DNA of 64,000 nt from Metarhizium brunneum (taxonomy: Eukaryota; Ascomycota; Sordariomycetes; Hypocreales; Clavicipitaceae), in the NCBI RefSeq assembly GCF_013426205.1, contig NC_089422.1, positions 5,394,001 to 5,458,000 of the forward strand. Reading direction: 5' to 3'. Every line of letters begins with the position of its first letter. Position 1 is the first letter of the stretch. A program made the position numbers and the translations under genes. This document shows positions 35,199 through 44,506 of the stretch, piece by piece. The notes below the pieces were generated by a model. That model was not told the origin of the DNA, made no database searches, and worked only from the letters and a program-made list of their open reading frames with translations.

Positions 35199-36947
35199 GG
35201 TTTGTTTCTGTAGAAGTAACAAGAAGAATAGAATGGAGAGCAGAATCGGCTGTGCCTGGCCTCAGATGACTGACGTACAGGCTGATTACGATGTTGAAAA
35301 TCGTCCCGTAAGCATGTCTAACACAATAACAGGGCCCTGCTGAACCTTTGGCAATATATACCGTGGCATGATCAATACGACACGGTAATACGTCAGACGG
35401 TGAAAGTAAAGAATGATTCTCGTAAAACGGCCTGGCCCTTTCTAGACCATTGTCTATGTAAATCTAGACTGGCCTCAAATGAGGCTGTCACGTCTACGGG
35501 CTTCATCGGGCACCCGGACTGTGAGCTGGGTGGTTTCCAACATGGCCGACTAGCCCTCGGTTAGGTTGGGCGAGGCTGGCAGCTAATGATCTATACGTTG
35601 AGACTATTTCCATCGAGTAGATATCATCTACCCAATATTTCGTCATTTTGAAAGAATGTGGCCCCCCACACGAGGTTGTGGTATTCCAGCCTCGCGGCGG
35701 CCTCTAGTTCAGAAGGCTACGCCTATCAACGGGCCAGACCACCTCATGAACAATGGCTCGTATATTGGTCAAAGCCAAAAAAAAAAAACGTGGCTAACGC
35801 GGTCAAGCATGAAGCTGCTGTGCTTGGCACCACGAAGCAACCATACTCTTGGACGGTGTGGGCAGCCATCAGCGGGCATTTATGGCTTGAATAAGGCCTG
35901 GGGCTATGATTCTTCAGCCGACTAAAATCCATTATGGTGGATTGGTGCTCACGGGAACGAGCTCTCGTTGAAGCTGCGTAGTATATGGGTATGGAAAATG
36001 ACAAGATGAAGTCGTTGGTCGTCGGACGTTGGATTGTGAGGTGGGTCTAGATCTGGGACAGATGACGCTATTCCTAATCTGGCAGAGGATCCACCGCAGC
36101 TTGAGCCAGATGGTGAAATTTGGAGGCATACATTTCGTCTCATGTTGTTTCTGGCGCAATAGGATTGTAATTATGACGAGATTCGTGTACTCAATGATTT
36201 TCCCTCGTTGGAAATGTGGCTTCTCTGTTTCGTAAATAAAAAAATTCGGCGCAAGGCTGAAGCAGATGCCATTACATGGCGTAGTTGGAAAGTTTCTTGA
36301 TGCTCCAAGCAAACAACTGCAGGACCAACCCGGCAGGCTCTCGCACGACTTGCATCTTTGTTCGTGTTGCCATGTTCCAAATGCTCTCTTTAAGTGTCCA
36401 TTGTCCAGACTCTACGTCGACGCCCGGCTCGGCTGGTCCCTCTCCCTAGCGGAGAATTAATGGCATCGGGATCGGCAGCGCCTTCGGTAACTTGCCAAAG
36501 CTTGAATGTAACCCGTCAATCGGCCCCGTCGCCACAGCTGTCACGGAAACGTCTGGACCAAAACAACGCAGCGGCCTGCTTCCTGCTTCCATTGTGGGGC
36601 CGTGTACTCCGTACTCGGACCCGACCGTCCTGCACTACAATGGCTCGGCATGGCTGAAGCCCTTGACACGAATCGACGTGACTGGCAATCACTAATACGA
36701 GAAATGCCATGCTGGCGAGTCCGTCACATTCATTGCCTTTCCGCCGCCATCCCAACCAGCCCGAACCAGGCGCCTTCCGTGGCTGCTCCATTCCATCACG
36801 TGAACGCGCTACTTGAGCAGGGAAAACGAGTCCACCGTCCCTCGACCCGTCCATCTCCCAGATGCTCGCAGTTCCTGGCTGACAAGGCTGACCGGGCCAT
36901 CGAGGCCATCGAGCCGCATTCCTTCGTATTCTTCCGTGGTTTCGCCA
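35199..36947. other. Intergenic, 1.75 kb
   Basis: No gene recognised; ORFs lack domains and coding bias. A copy of TACTCCGTA is at 36605-36613. The last 200 bp are the Rev7 leader; an in-frame extension upstream of the Rev7 ATG begins only at TTG. Confidence 0.5.
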
Positions 36948-37907
36948 ATGTCTCGCGCTGCTCATCCACATCCCCAGCCAAGCGCTAGCCCAGCTGCCAC
37001 GGACGCCTCGCTTTCGCCGTCCCAGGCCTCAACCCTCCTCGCCTCCTTCACCAACTTCCTCACCGTTGCGCTGCACTCCATCCTCTACCACCGCCAGCTC
37101 TACCCGCCGGCTACCTTTCTCACAGCCCGCGCCTACAACCTGCCCGTCCACCAGTCTCGACACCCCGGCGTCTGCGCCTGGCTCCGGGACGCCGTCGCCG
37201 CCGTCGCCGCACAGGTCCGCGCCGGCTCTGCGCGCCACGTCGCCCTCGTCATCCACGCACCCGCCAGCTTCGACGTCGTCGAGCGCTGGATATTCGACCT
37301 GCACTCGTTCCCTGCCGCCTGGGGAGACGAGGACGCTCCGCTCACCCATTTCAACAATGCCAGCCGCCATCCCCCAGCGCCTGATGCACCCGTCAACTGG
37401 ACCGATGTGAACGAGGCGCTGCGAGGGGCCTTGAGCAGGATCTCTCAAGTCGCCCAGAGCAGACCGCATCTCCCCGAGGCCTGTACGTTTACCATAGGAA
37501 TCGAACTGCGTGACGAGGCTCTGCCACCAATTCAGGCAAGTCACCCCCCCTTTTTTCTCTTTCGTATCGATTCCACCGGGCTGTTGTTTGATTCTTCACA
37601 CGATGCGCCTCTAGCCGTCCATTGGACTCTACTAACAATAGTTCTGAACCACTAGCACCCACAGCTTTGGATTCCCGCACAAACTGAACCCCAAATACCA
37701 TCCGAGACCAGGCTGGAACCAGGCCGGGCCGTCAGAGGGACGGCCACCGCGCCGATTCGCTCTGTTCAAGCAGGGCCCTTGTACTTTGAATGCTGGGTTG
37801 AGCAGGGAAAGCTCCCGCCCGGCACTACCTCTCCCAAGGCACCCTCGCCCTCATTCTCGCCTACATTTGACAGCAGTGGAGGTTCCCCAGACGCCACGAC
37901 GTCTTGA
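36948..37907 (+). CDS. rev7: HORMA-domain protein Rev7 (MAD2L2 type)
   Basis: Two exons, 36948-37535 and 37656-37907, encode 279 residues. The donor is GCAAGT, a GC-AG intron; splicing joins LPPIQ to HPQLWIPAQTE, whereas read-through gives unrelated sequence. After a Ser/Pro/Ala-rich start the HORMA fold begins: LASFTNFLTVALHSILYHRQ and LYPPATFLTARAYNLPVHQS, then VVERWIFDLHSF. The C-terminal safety-belt segment contains RSVQAGPLYFECWVE. Family role: Rev7 is the accessory subunit of DNA polymerase zeta in translesion synthesis and binds partner peptides by the closing HORMA belt. Convergent with the Bud3-like gene. Confidence 0.87.
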
Positions 37908-38227
37908 AGTTTGTAATTCCTCTTCTCGTCATAGTAATTCATGATGCCTCGAGAATTTTACATGGGTCAAGAGAAGAGCCCTTTGATACAGAAACAGCCT
38001 TTTATTTACGCTCATATTCTTTCCGTGGACGCGTCATCCCGTTTGCCCTTCCATCGTGCGCCGCTCCGGTGAATAATCATGGTAGTATACACAAACCTCA
38101 TGCCGCTTTACATCACAGTCCACACATGATGCCAGTCTTGGACATGAATTCTCCCCCGATAAGCCTCTCCTCTTCACGCCGTCCTGCGCCCGGCAAAGCC
38201 AAGAATACGCCCGAGGCGCAAAAATAC
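37908..38227. other. 320-bp spacer between convergent Rev7 and Bud3-like genes
   Basis: Shared 3' flank. No gene or RNA recognised. Confidence 0.5.
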
Positions 38228-41200
38228 TTAGTCTGCTCCTCGCAGCATGGTTTTCAGGCTCACCATTTCCCTCTTGAGGCGAGCATTCTCCTTCTTCGCC
38301 CTCGCCGTCTCCTCCCCTTGCTCCTTCAGCTTGGCCACCAACTCCTCCTTGTCATCCCTGCCTTTGCCTCTCACAGCCTTGATAATTTTGCCCAACTCCC
38401 CGTTAAACTTTTCGTAGAGTAATTCATTTTCCGCCACTACCTCTTTATGAAGCTGGTCGATGGCGCGGACTTTGGCCTCTGTACTCTTCATCGTAGTATC
38501 TAGTTCCTTCTGCGTCGTGGCCTGCTGTTCACGCAACTCTCTCATCATGACGCCGATCCGATCCTCTAGTTCTTTGAGCGAGGCAGTGAACCCAGACATG
38601 TCCGTCTGGGAATTGGGTGACCGAGCTTTGTTCACCCGAGCCATTTCGTCCCCAATCTTGGACAGCTCGCTCTTGAGCGAGGAATCAACCTCCTGGGCGA
38701 ATTGCTTCTCAGATTGAAGCCGCTCTCTGAGCTTTTGCGGCGAGTGGAGCCGGAGGCGTTGAGCATTAGATCGCGTCGGACTCACGGGGCGAGTTGGGTA
38801 GTCGGCACCAGACGCCAGCTTGCTAGGCCGAAGTGTAGGGATGCTTGATACCGACAGGGCTTTGGAGTGTCGGTAAATCCTGGATGGGGTTTCCGGTGAT
38901 TTGGAAGAATTACCACCGGAGTGTTCGGATACGTGGCTGACGATCTTTTTAGAGGAATCAGCGAGGTTTTCTTTTTCCTTTTGCCTCGAGGCGCGTAAGG
39001 CTTCAGCCGCGCTGGGACTGACGGGGATCTTGGAAAGGGGTGCTGATTTGGGGCTGATGGGGTTGTTATTCATCTTGCCAGATGTTTGCTTCGTGCTTTG
39101 CAATGGCTGGAATGGCTGTTCGTCTAGTGTTGCGGCGGCCATGAGACTCTTGAGGTCTGACAGCGAGCTTCGTCTCTTCTTTTTCGGGTTCTTCGTATTT
39201 GAGACTATTCTCTCCGTAGGGGATGGCTCGCCGATGGTGTCGAGTGGGAAATCATAACGGCGCGAGCTCGTTGGGCGCTGTGGTGTCTCATCGAATGCAC
39301 CTGCGATGGGGGGTCTGTCTCGGGACATGCCACGCCGGTGCAGTTGCTTCGGTAGGCTGTTGTCATCTATTGAATGTGCTCTGTACAGCTTGCCGTGTGC
39401 GCCGCGTGATAAGCTGGATGTATCGCCCGTAGCGGGATTCCTGTGCTTGCTCAAGGTTCGCCATACCGATGGTCGCTCATCCTGTGAATTCTGTCGAAGA
39501 AGGGCGTTGAGTCCAAACTTGCGACGAAGTGACGACGCATTGGATGTGATTGAGCCAGTGTGAGCCTTGCCTTGTCGGTAGCCAGACACAAGAGACTCGG
39601 AAACAAAAGAACCAAGAATAAAGCTCTGATGTGCACTTTGGTCTTCAGATATCTTATCGCAGTCTTCGACGAGTCGATCTAGTAAATTAATGTAGTTGTG
39701 AGCCTCGCCATCAGTGACGAGAAGCTCAGCAAATGCCAAAGTCAATGCGCCCCTGTCGCTGTCGTTCCCACAGCCGTCCAACAGGTCAGCCAGCAGCTTG
39801 ATCACGGTGATGAAGGCTCGTCGATTTTGCGGTGCCATATCCCGGAAAAGATAATTCACAAAGTCGGCAAAATTCCCAGGGACCCTCTTGTTAGCTCTTT
39901 CAAGTAAAGTATCCATTGCTTGCATGGTCATGACAGGGCCCATCTGGTCTGCCCACGCAATATGCAGAAATTTCTCGAATGCAACGAATACGACTTCCGT
40001 GCCTATATCGGAGGCGACGTCGTATTCAAAAGGAGTTTCAATGAATCTGTTGTATATATCATTCACCGACAACTCATCGACAAGCGATCGATTTAGTAAT
40101 GTACGACCAATTATGGTGCCCTTTCGAGACTGAAGAGCCGCGGTAAAGCCAGTAAATGTTTGCTCTAGTCTGAGCAGGGGATTCGCTGGTCGCCCATCAG
40201 CGGTGTCGGGGCGGCTGTCCTTGCCTTTGATCGAACCAAACATGGAGTGAATGCTATTCGCTCGATGAAGTGATGGCTGCTGCTGGGATTTCACGCCAGA
40301 TACAACAACATCTGGAGAGTTGCTTGCGCTTCCATTCCAGAGGCTGGAAAGAAGCTTTACAGGTGATGCTGCAAGGAAGGATCGGCCTTTCTCAGTCCTT
40401 GTGGAGAAATTCAATCCTCGTATTGTCTTGGTATAATAGGATACCATAGAAGCAGTCAAGTGGGTATTGCTAACATTGAATTGGGTGCTAAGTAGCTGGA
40501 TGACTGCGATAGATGGGTTAGTATGTTTCCAATACCCCCTTGACAAGAAGTACTTACTGCGACGAGACATGGTAGGGAGCAAGTCCTCCAAGTCGATGTC
40601 ATCTTCAAATTGCTTCCCATTGAGACCAGCAGTGAGCATCGAAACCCGCTTGAGGTTGTTGCTGGACACATTGATCACTATCTCGACTCCGTAGTGGCCG
40701 GGCGGCGCTCCTTTTGTGCCTTTCTCGTGATCTACCACCACACGAATCGCGGCCGGTTCTCTTCGACCCTCGACTAGTTGATGGGCGCCTTCTTGAAAGA
40801 CAGCCACATGCAGTCCCAGGTTATTATCCTGCATACGAACTGATCGGAGCGTCCAACAAGGGTTCTCTCGTTCAGTTTCTGAGAACCGTGCCTCAACTCG
40901 CGCCTTGACTACATCTTCGCCCCATTTGGTAGCCTTGCCTTCGAAAGCCTCCTGAAGCAGGAAGCACCGAGATGTGGGCGCCTTACTAATCTTGTATTCT
41001 CCGGTATGTGCGTCCTTCATATCTCTTGTCGACGTCATCCACACTAACGAGCCATCTTCCGACTCAGTAAACCGCACGTCCGCAAGGCTATGCCAGCCCG
41101 TAAATGCGAATTCATACGACGCCGGACCGCCGGCAGCATTCGTCATCGAAATAAGTAGCTCTGCAGCAGATGGCTTATCGATTTCCCGGAGCAAATCACG

Positions 41201-42808
41201 CCCTGTCATTGTGAACCCAATCTTTCTTAGTATAATAATGCAGTCTGCGAATAGTAGGAAAATGCCAGAGCTGTCCAAGTCGCTCGTTCCACCTTGGAAT
41301 GGAGGCATAAGTTCAATGAAGTCGGCCGCAACTATAAGTCGACCGTGCGGCTCTAAATCCCTTGGCCACGATTCAACCATATTTCGAAGTCTGTTGGCAA
41401 CGTGAGGCTGGTCCGGCAACGGGTCGTCCATGGAACAAATACTAGTAATAATATCTCTGGCCTTCAGCATGGGCTGAAGCGCGGGATGGGTCATTGGCAG
41501 AGAGCCAACTATTTGATCAATAAGGAGGCTGTATCGAGGCAATCGCTGAACGGGTTCAATAAGAATAGACCTGACAGTCTGTTCGCCAGTTTGGTTTACC
41601 CTTTGCCTAAAGCTGGACTGTTGGTCAAGAAAAGAGTTGAGCAATATAGGAAAGTGCTGGCTAGCCTTGATGTAATCCTGATAGCTCTGGGTAAACTTTG
41701 GAAACCATTCATGAAATAATCTAGCCATGCTCAAGGCTCCACTGGGATCTTTTGCTCGAGCTGAACCTGAACTCTTCATGCTGCCCAAAGTCGATGCAGC
41801 TTGGTCCATGTCTCTGAGAGCCCCATCCTCGGTTTCATCCATAATCTTGCGAAGCTGGTCCACGAAGGCAGAATTCAGCTGTAGTATCTGATCTGCCGAT
41901 TGGGGAAAGAGTCTTTCCAATTCTTCTTCTGAAGGACTGAGACTTCCCTCTGGTCTTGCCCTGGCACTTTCCCGGAAATCCTTGGCAATAGTATTTACCA
42001 GTTCACGAAGCTTCATGACATATCTTTCCTCCGTGTCGACCAGCTCAGCTAGCTTCATGCGGAGCTCATATTTTTGGTCCTGGGTGAACAATCTCCCTCG
42101 GTTTAATGATGTGGGTTTCGATGGCGCGCGTCGTAGCCTATTTGTTGGTAAAAACACCGGCTCGCCGAACAACTTGACAAGAGATGTATATCCGCCATAC
42201 TGTCTCAGCGTCGGGTCTAATATGTCGTCTTCGTCGTCTGGCACGTCTTCCAAGTCGGCAGGTTGCAGAGGCACAATCGCGCCTGGCGGGAGAACAAAAT
42301 CGAGATCCACGTTATTGATATGCTGCGTCTGAAGCGCATCCTGCAGCGAGGCAATCACTTCGGCCGCGTTGTCACTTTTGACCATGGATGCGACCAAAGC
42401 GGCAGCATGTTGTTCGCCAAAGAGAGCCGAGGCGGTACCGGGGCGCTTCCCCCTGGTCGGATATAAATTCTTGAGATAGCCTTTGACTCCATCGGGGAGC
42501 TCTGAGAAGTATTTGAACAGGCCAAAGGCCAACCCACGGAATACCTCGTCGACCTGAATCTCTCGGGGTAGATGATCGACGACTCCGTAAAAGGGCGAGC
42601 TCGGGGAGATGGTGATTCGAGGAAACGACTGAAACCCCGCAGACGACAGGATGTGTATTTGGACGCGAGAGGTGTTGAGGGTGTAGTTGGCTGTCGTCGA
42701 AGGCCCGTGGAATATGAGGACGGGGAGGTGGCCGAGCAGCGGATCAGAGGCATAATACAGAGAAAGGGCGTCTGGCGAGAGCGCCAGGTCGTCCGTCACA
42801 CGAACCAT
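38228..42808 (-). CDS. Bud3-type Rho guanine nucleotide exchange factor
   Basis: The frame is open throughout, but an intron of exactly 54 nt (40557-40504: GTAAGT donor, ACTAAC branch, GCAG acceptor) lies in phase and should be removed, leaving 1,508 residues. The frame starts at GTG; the ATG at 42808 (MVRVTDDLAL) is used. The N-terminal domain (DPLLGHLPVLIFHGPSTTAN, FRGLAFGLFKYFSELP) precedes a DH domain at about residues 250-463, with the hallmark LIEPVQRLPRYSLLIDQIV near 416-434. A PH-like region, a long central part, a basic Ser-rich segment and a C-terminal coiled coil follow. Layout suggests the BUD3 family, which in filamentous fungi activates Rho4 for septum formation. DH identity is secure; the BUD3 name is inference. 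Confidence 0.85.
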   Translation of the reverse strand: MVRVTDDLALSPDALSLYYASDPLLGHLPVLIFHGPSTTANYTLNTSRVQIHILSSAGFQSFPRITISPSSPFYGVVDHLPREIQVDEVFRGLAFGLFKYFSELPDGVKGYLKNLYPTRGKRPGTASALFGEQHAAALVASMVKSDNAAEVIASLQDALQTQHINNVDLDFVLPPGAIVPLQPADLEDVPDDEDDILDPTLRQYGGYTSLVKLFGEPVFLPTNRLRRAPSKPTSLNRGRLFTQDQKYELRMKLAELVDTEERYVMKLRELVNTIAKDFRESARARPEGSLSPSEEELERLFPQSADQILQLNSAFVDQLRKIMDETEDGALRDMDQAASTLGSMKSSGSARAKDPSGALSMARLFHEWFPKFTQSYQDYIKASQHFPILLNSFLDQQSSFRQRVNQTGEQTVRSILIEPVQRLPRYSLLIDQIVGSLPMTHPALQPMLKARDIITSICSMDDPLPDQPHVANRLRNMVESWPRDLEPHGRLIVAADFIELMPPFQGGTSDLDSSGIFLLFADCIIILRKIGFTMTGRDLLREIDKPSAAELLISMTNAAGGPASYEFAFTGWHSLADVRFTESEDGSLVWMTSTRDMKDAHTGEYKISKAPTSRCFLLQEAFEGKATKWGEDVVKARVEARFSETERENPCWTLRSVRMQDNNLGLHVAVFQEGAHQLVEGRREPAAIRVVVDHEKGTKGAPPGHYGVEIVINVSSNNLKRVSMLTAGLNGKQFEDDIDLEDLLPTMSRRSKYFLSRGYWKHTNPSIAVIQLLSTQFNVSNTHLTASMVSYYTKTIRGLNFSTRTEKGRSFLAASPVKLLSSLWNGSASNSPDVVVSGVKSQQQPSLHRANSIHSMFGSIKGKDSRPDTADGRPANPLLRLEQTFTGFTAALQSRKGTIIGRTLLNRSLVDELSVNDIYNRFIETPFEYDVASDIGTEVVFVAFEKFLHIAWADQMGPVMTMQAMDTLLERANKRVPGNFADFVNYLFRDMAPQNRRAFITVIKLLADLLDGCGNDSDRGALTLAFAELLVTDGEAHNYINLLDRLVEDCDKISEDQSAHQSFILGSFVSESLVSGYRQGKAHTGSITSNASSLRRKFGLNALLRQNSQDERPSVWRTLSKHRNPATGDTSSLSRGAHGKLYRAHSIDDNSLPKQLHRRGMSRDRPPIAGAFDETPQRPTSSRRYDFPLDTIGEPSPTERIVSNTKNPKKKRRSSLSDLKSLMAAATLDEQPFQPLQSTKQTSGKMNNNPISPKSAPLSKIPVSPSAAEALRASRQKEKENLADSSKKIVSHVSEHSGGNSSKSPETPSRIYRHSKALSVSSIPTLRPSKLASGADYPTRPVSPTRSNAQRLRLHSPQKLRERLQSEKQFAQEVDSSLKSELSKIGDEMARVNKARSPNSQTDMSGFTASLKELEDRIGVMMRELREQQATTQKELDTTMKSTEAKVRAIDQLHKEVVAENELLYEKFNGELGKIIKAVRGKGRDDKEELVAKLKEQGEETARAKKENARLKREMVSLKTMLRGAD

Positions 42809-43824
42809 GGTCTGGTCAATGGGCCACACTCATGGCCGTCGCCTTGGCTGGCCGTCGGATGGTGTCTTGCGGCAGTGCACAAGTATTTGATCGTCGAAGG
42901 CACCGGCAGGGAAAAGCGATGGTCAGCGGGGTGATGAGCCAGACTCGTCTCAATGAAGAGGACTCGGAGACAACAGATGCGCAGCAGCGGGACTAGCGGG
43001 CCGTAGACATGGGGAGACGGCGCGTGGAACCAGGTACAGGCTTGAGAAAGCACTTTGAGTATGCGAAGCTGATGCAGGTCGCCTCGTGTAGCCAACCCCA
43101 AGTGCGTATCTGCCACGATAGGCCTCCAATGCCGGGGTGTTGCGTAAATGAGTAAAGCAAAACACAATAAGGAGTAAATGAAAAGCATCAAATAGAAACC
43201 ATGCATATGGTATACATTGAGCAAGGAATGGGCAAACCGTGAAATACCACGCCCAGTGCCGATATCTGCGACAGATTCATGCAGAGTTGATGACCCAAGC
43301 GGCCAACAACCTGAGTGTCAGCCGGCCAGCAGCAGGAGCGATCATGGGATTGGTCCTTCCGTCTTGCGACAGACGCGGTTGACGCGTGGAGCCTAAAAAT
43401 ATGGATCGATGGTAAACAATGACATCTGAGGAACCCGATGAAACTCTGCCGCCCCTCATCAGCCGCTGGTCCATGGCGGCCACCATGAGCCGAGAGTGGG
43501 GCTGCGAGCTACCAGCCGTCGTCAGATGTTGCTCACTCATTTCACCTCACCTCGCCTCGCCACCAGAGCATGCCTGGGCGATATACGGAGTACCGGTACG
43601 TAGAATTGCTCAGATGAACGGCATGATATAGCCCACCTACCAAGGTTGTATCATAATGGTGCTCTCGAAGCCCTCTACAATTATGGAGGCATATTCCTAG
43701 GTGTTCTGTACACCTCGTCGCTCGTGGTCATGGATCTTGCATATCATCGTATTATTATGACGTTCGCGCCTCCATCTAACATGAGCATCAACCAGGCATC
43801 GTCGTCTTCACCACATATATCGCA
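42809..43824. other. Divergent promoter region of Bud3-like and Dcc1 genes
   Basis: About 1 kb between outward-facing starts. The 9-mer occurs on the minus strand at 43584-43592 (TACGGAGTA). ORFs in it overlap both strands without domains. Confidence 0.5.
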
Positions 43825-44264
43825 ATGTCTAGCCAGAGTCAGGGCATAAAACTGATACACAACCCGGACAGCTCAGGATACCGCCTCCTTGAGCTTCCGC
43901 CCGATCTAGCCAACCTGCTCGAATCCGATACAGCACCGGTGTCAGTCTCATCCTCGGAACGCGCTCGCACGTTTGCCTCTAACCACTTCCTCATAGTCTC
44001 ACGCTCGAATCCTCAGACAGCTCAACTGTACTTCGCACACCGAGTAAGACATACAACCTCCGCCAGAAGAACACGTCCAACGGCCTATATCTTTTGGCAC
44101 CACATTCTCCTTCGGATTTGCCCGACCAAGAACTTGCTGTTATATCCATCATTCACGAGACGGTGGAGCTTGATGTTGTTCCTGAAATGCCTGTGAGACG
44201 GGATAAGCTTGCGGACACGGGAAGCAGAGGCAAGTGGCATGAAATGTTTGGAAAGGGGCGGTGA
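43825..44264 (+). CDS. dcc1: Sister-chromatid cohesion protein Dcc1, short form
   Basis: Two exons, 43825-43940 and 43997-44264, encode 127 residues. The 56-nt intron (GTCAGT donor, TCTAAC branch, CATAG acceptor) joins DTAPV to LTLESSDSSTVLRTPSK; read-through gives a wrong frame. The visible match is to the Dcc1 N-terminal domain: IKLIHNPDSSGYRLLELPP, then TVLRTPSKTYNLRQKNTSN and LYLLAPHSP. Dcc1 with Ctf8 and Ctf18 forms an alternative clamp loader for PCNA in sister chromatid cohesion. Animal and yeast Dcc1 are about 390 residues with C-terminal winged-helix domains; here the frame ends soon after VELDVVPEMP with GKWHEMFGKGR. Either the fungal protein is short or a later exon was missed. Convergent with Rad4 (242 bp between stops). 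Confidence 0.8.
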
Positions 44265-44506
44265 TTGCGAATTGCGAGAGGACTGCGAGAGGGAAAAAAC
44301 GTCGTGCTGTTGCGCAGGCTGGCAGGGGCTTGCGCTGAATTTTGTTTGAACCACAGGAGCTGTAGCCGGATTGCATTAAATATAACACTAATAACTATAT
44401 TTTTACAAATAAGCCTTAATTCGATTCGTGGGTATATGGGTCGAGGATCCAGTGGTTCCTTTGGAGCAGTTCTACACGTTCCAACATGTCTCCATCTGGA
44501 CCAATT

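Noticed and set aside
43941..43996. Apparent frameshift in Dcc1
   Set aside because: A 56-nt intron with branch CTAAC and acceptor TAG explains the change of frame.
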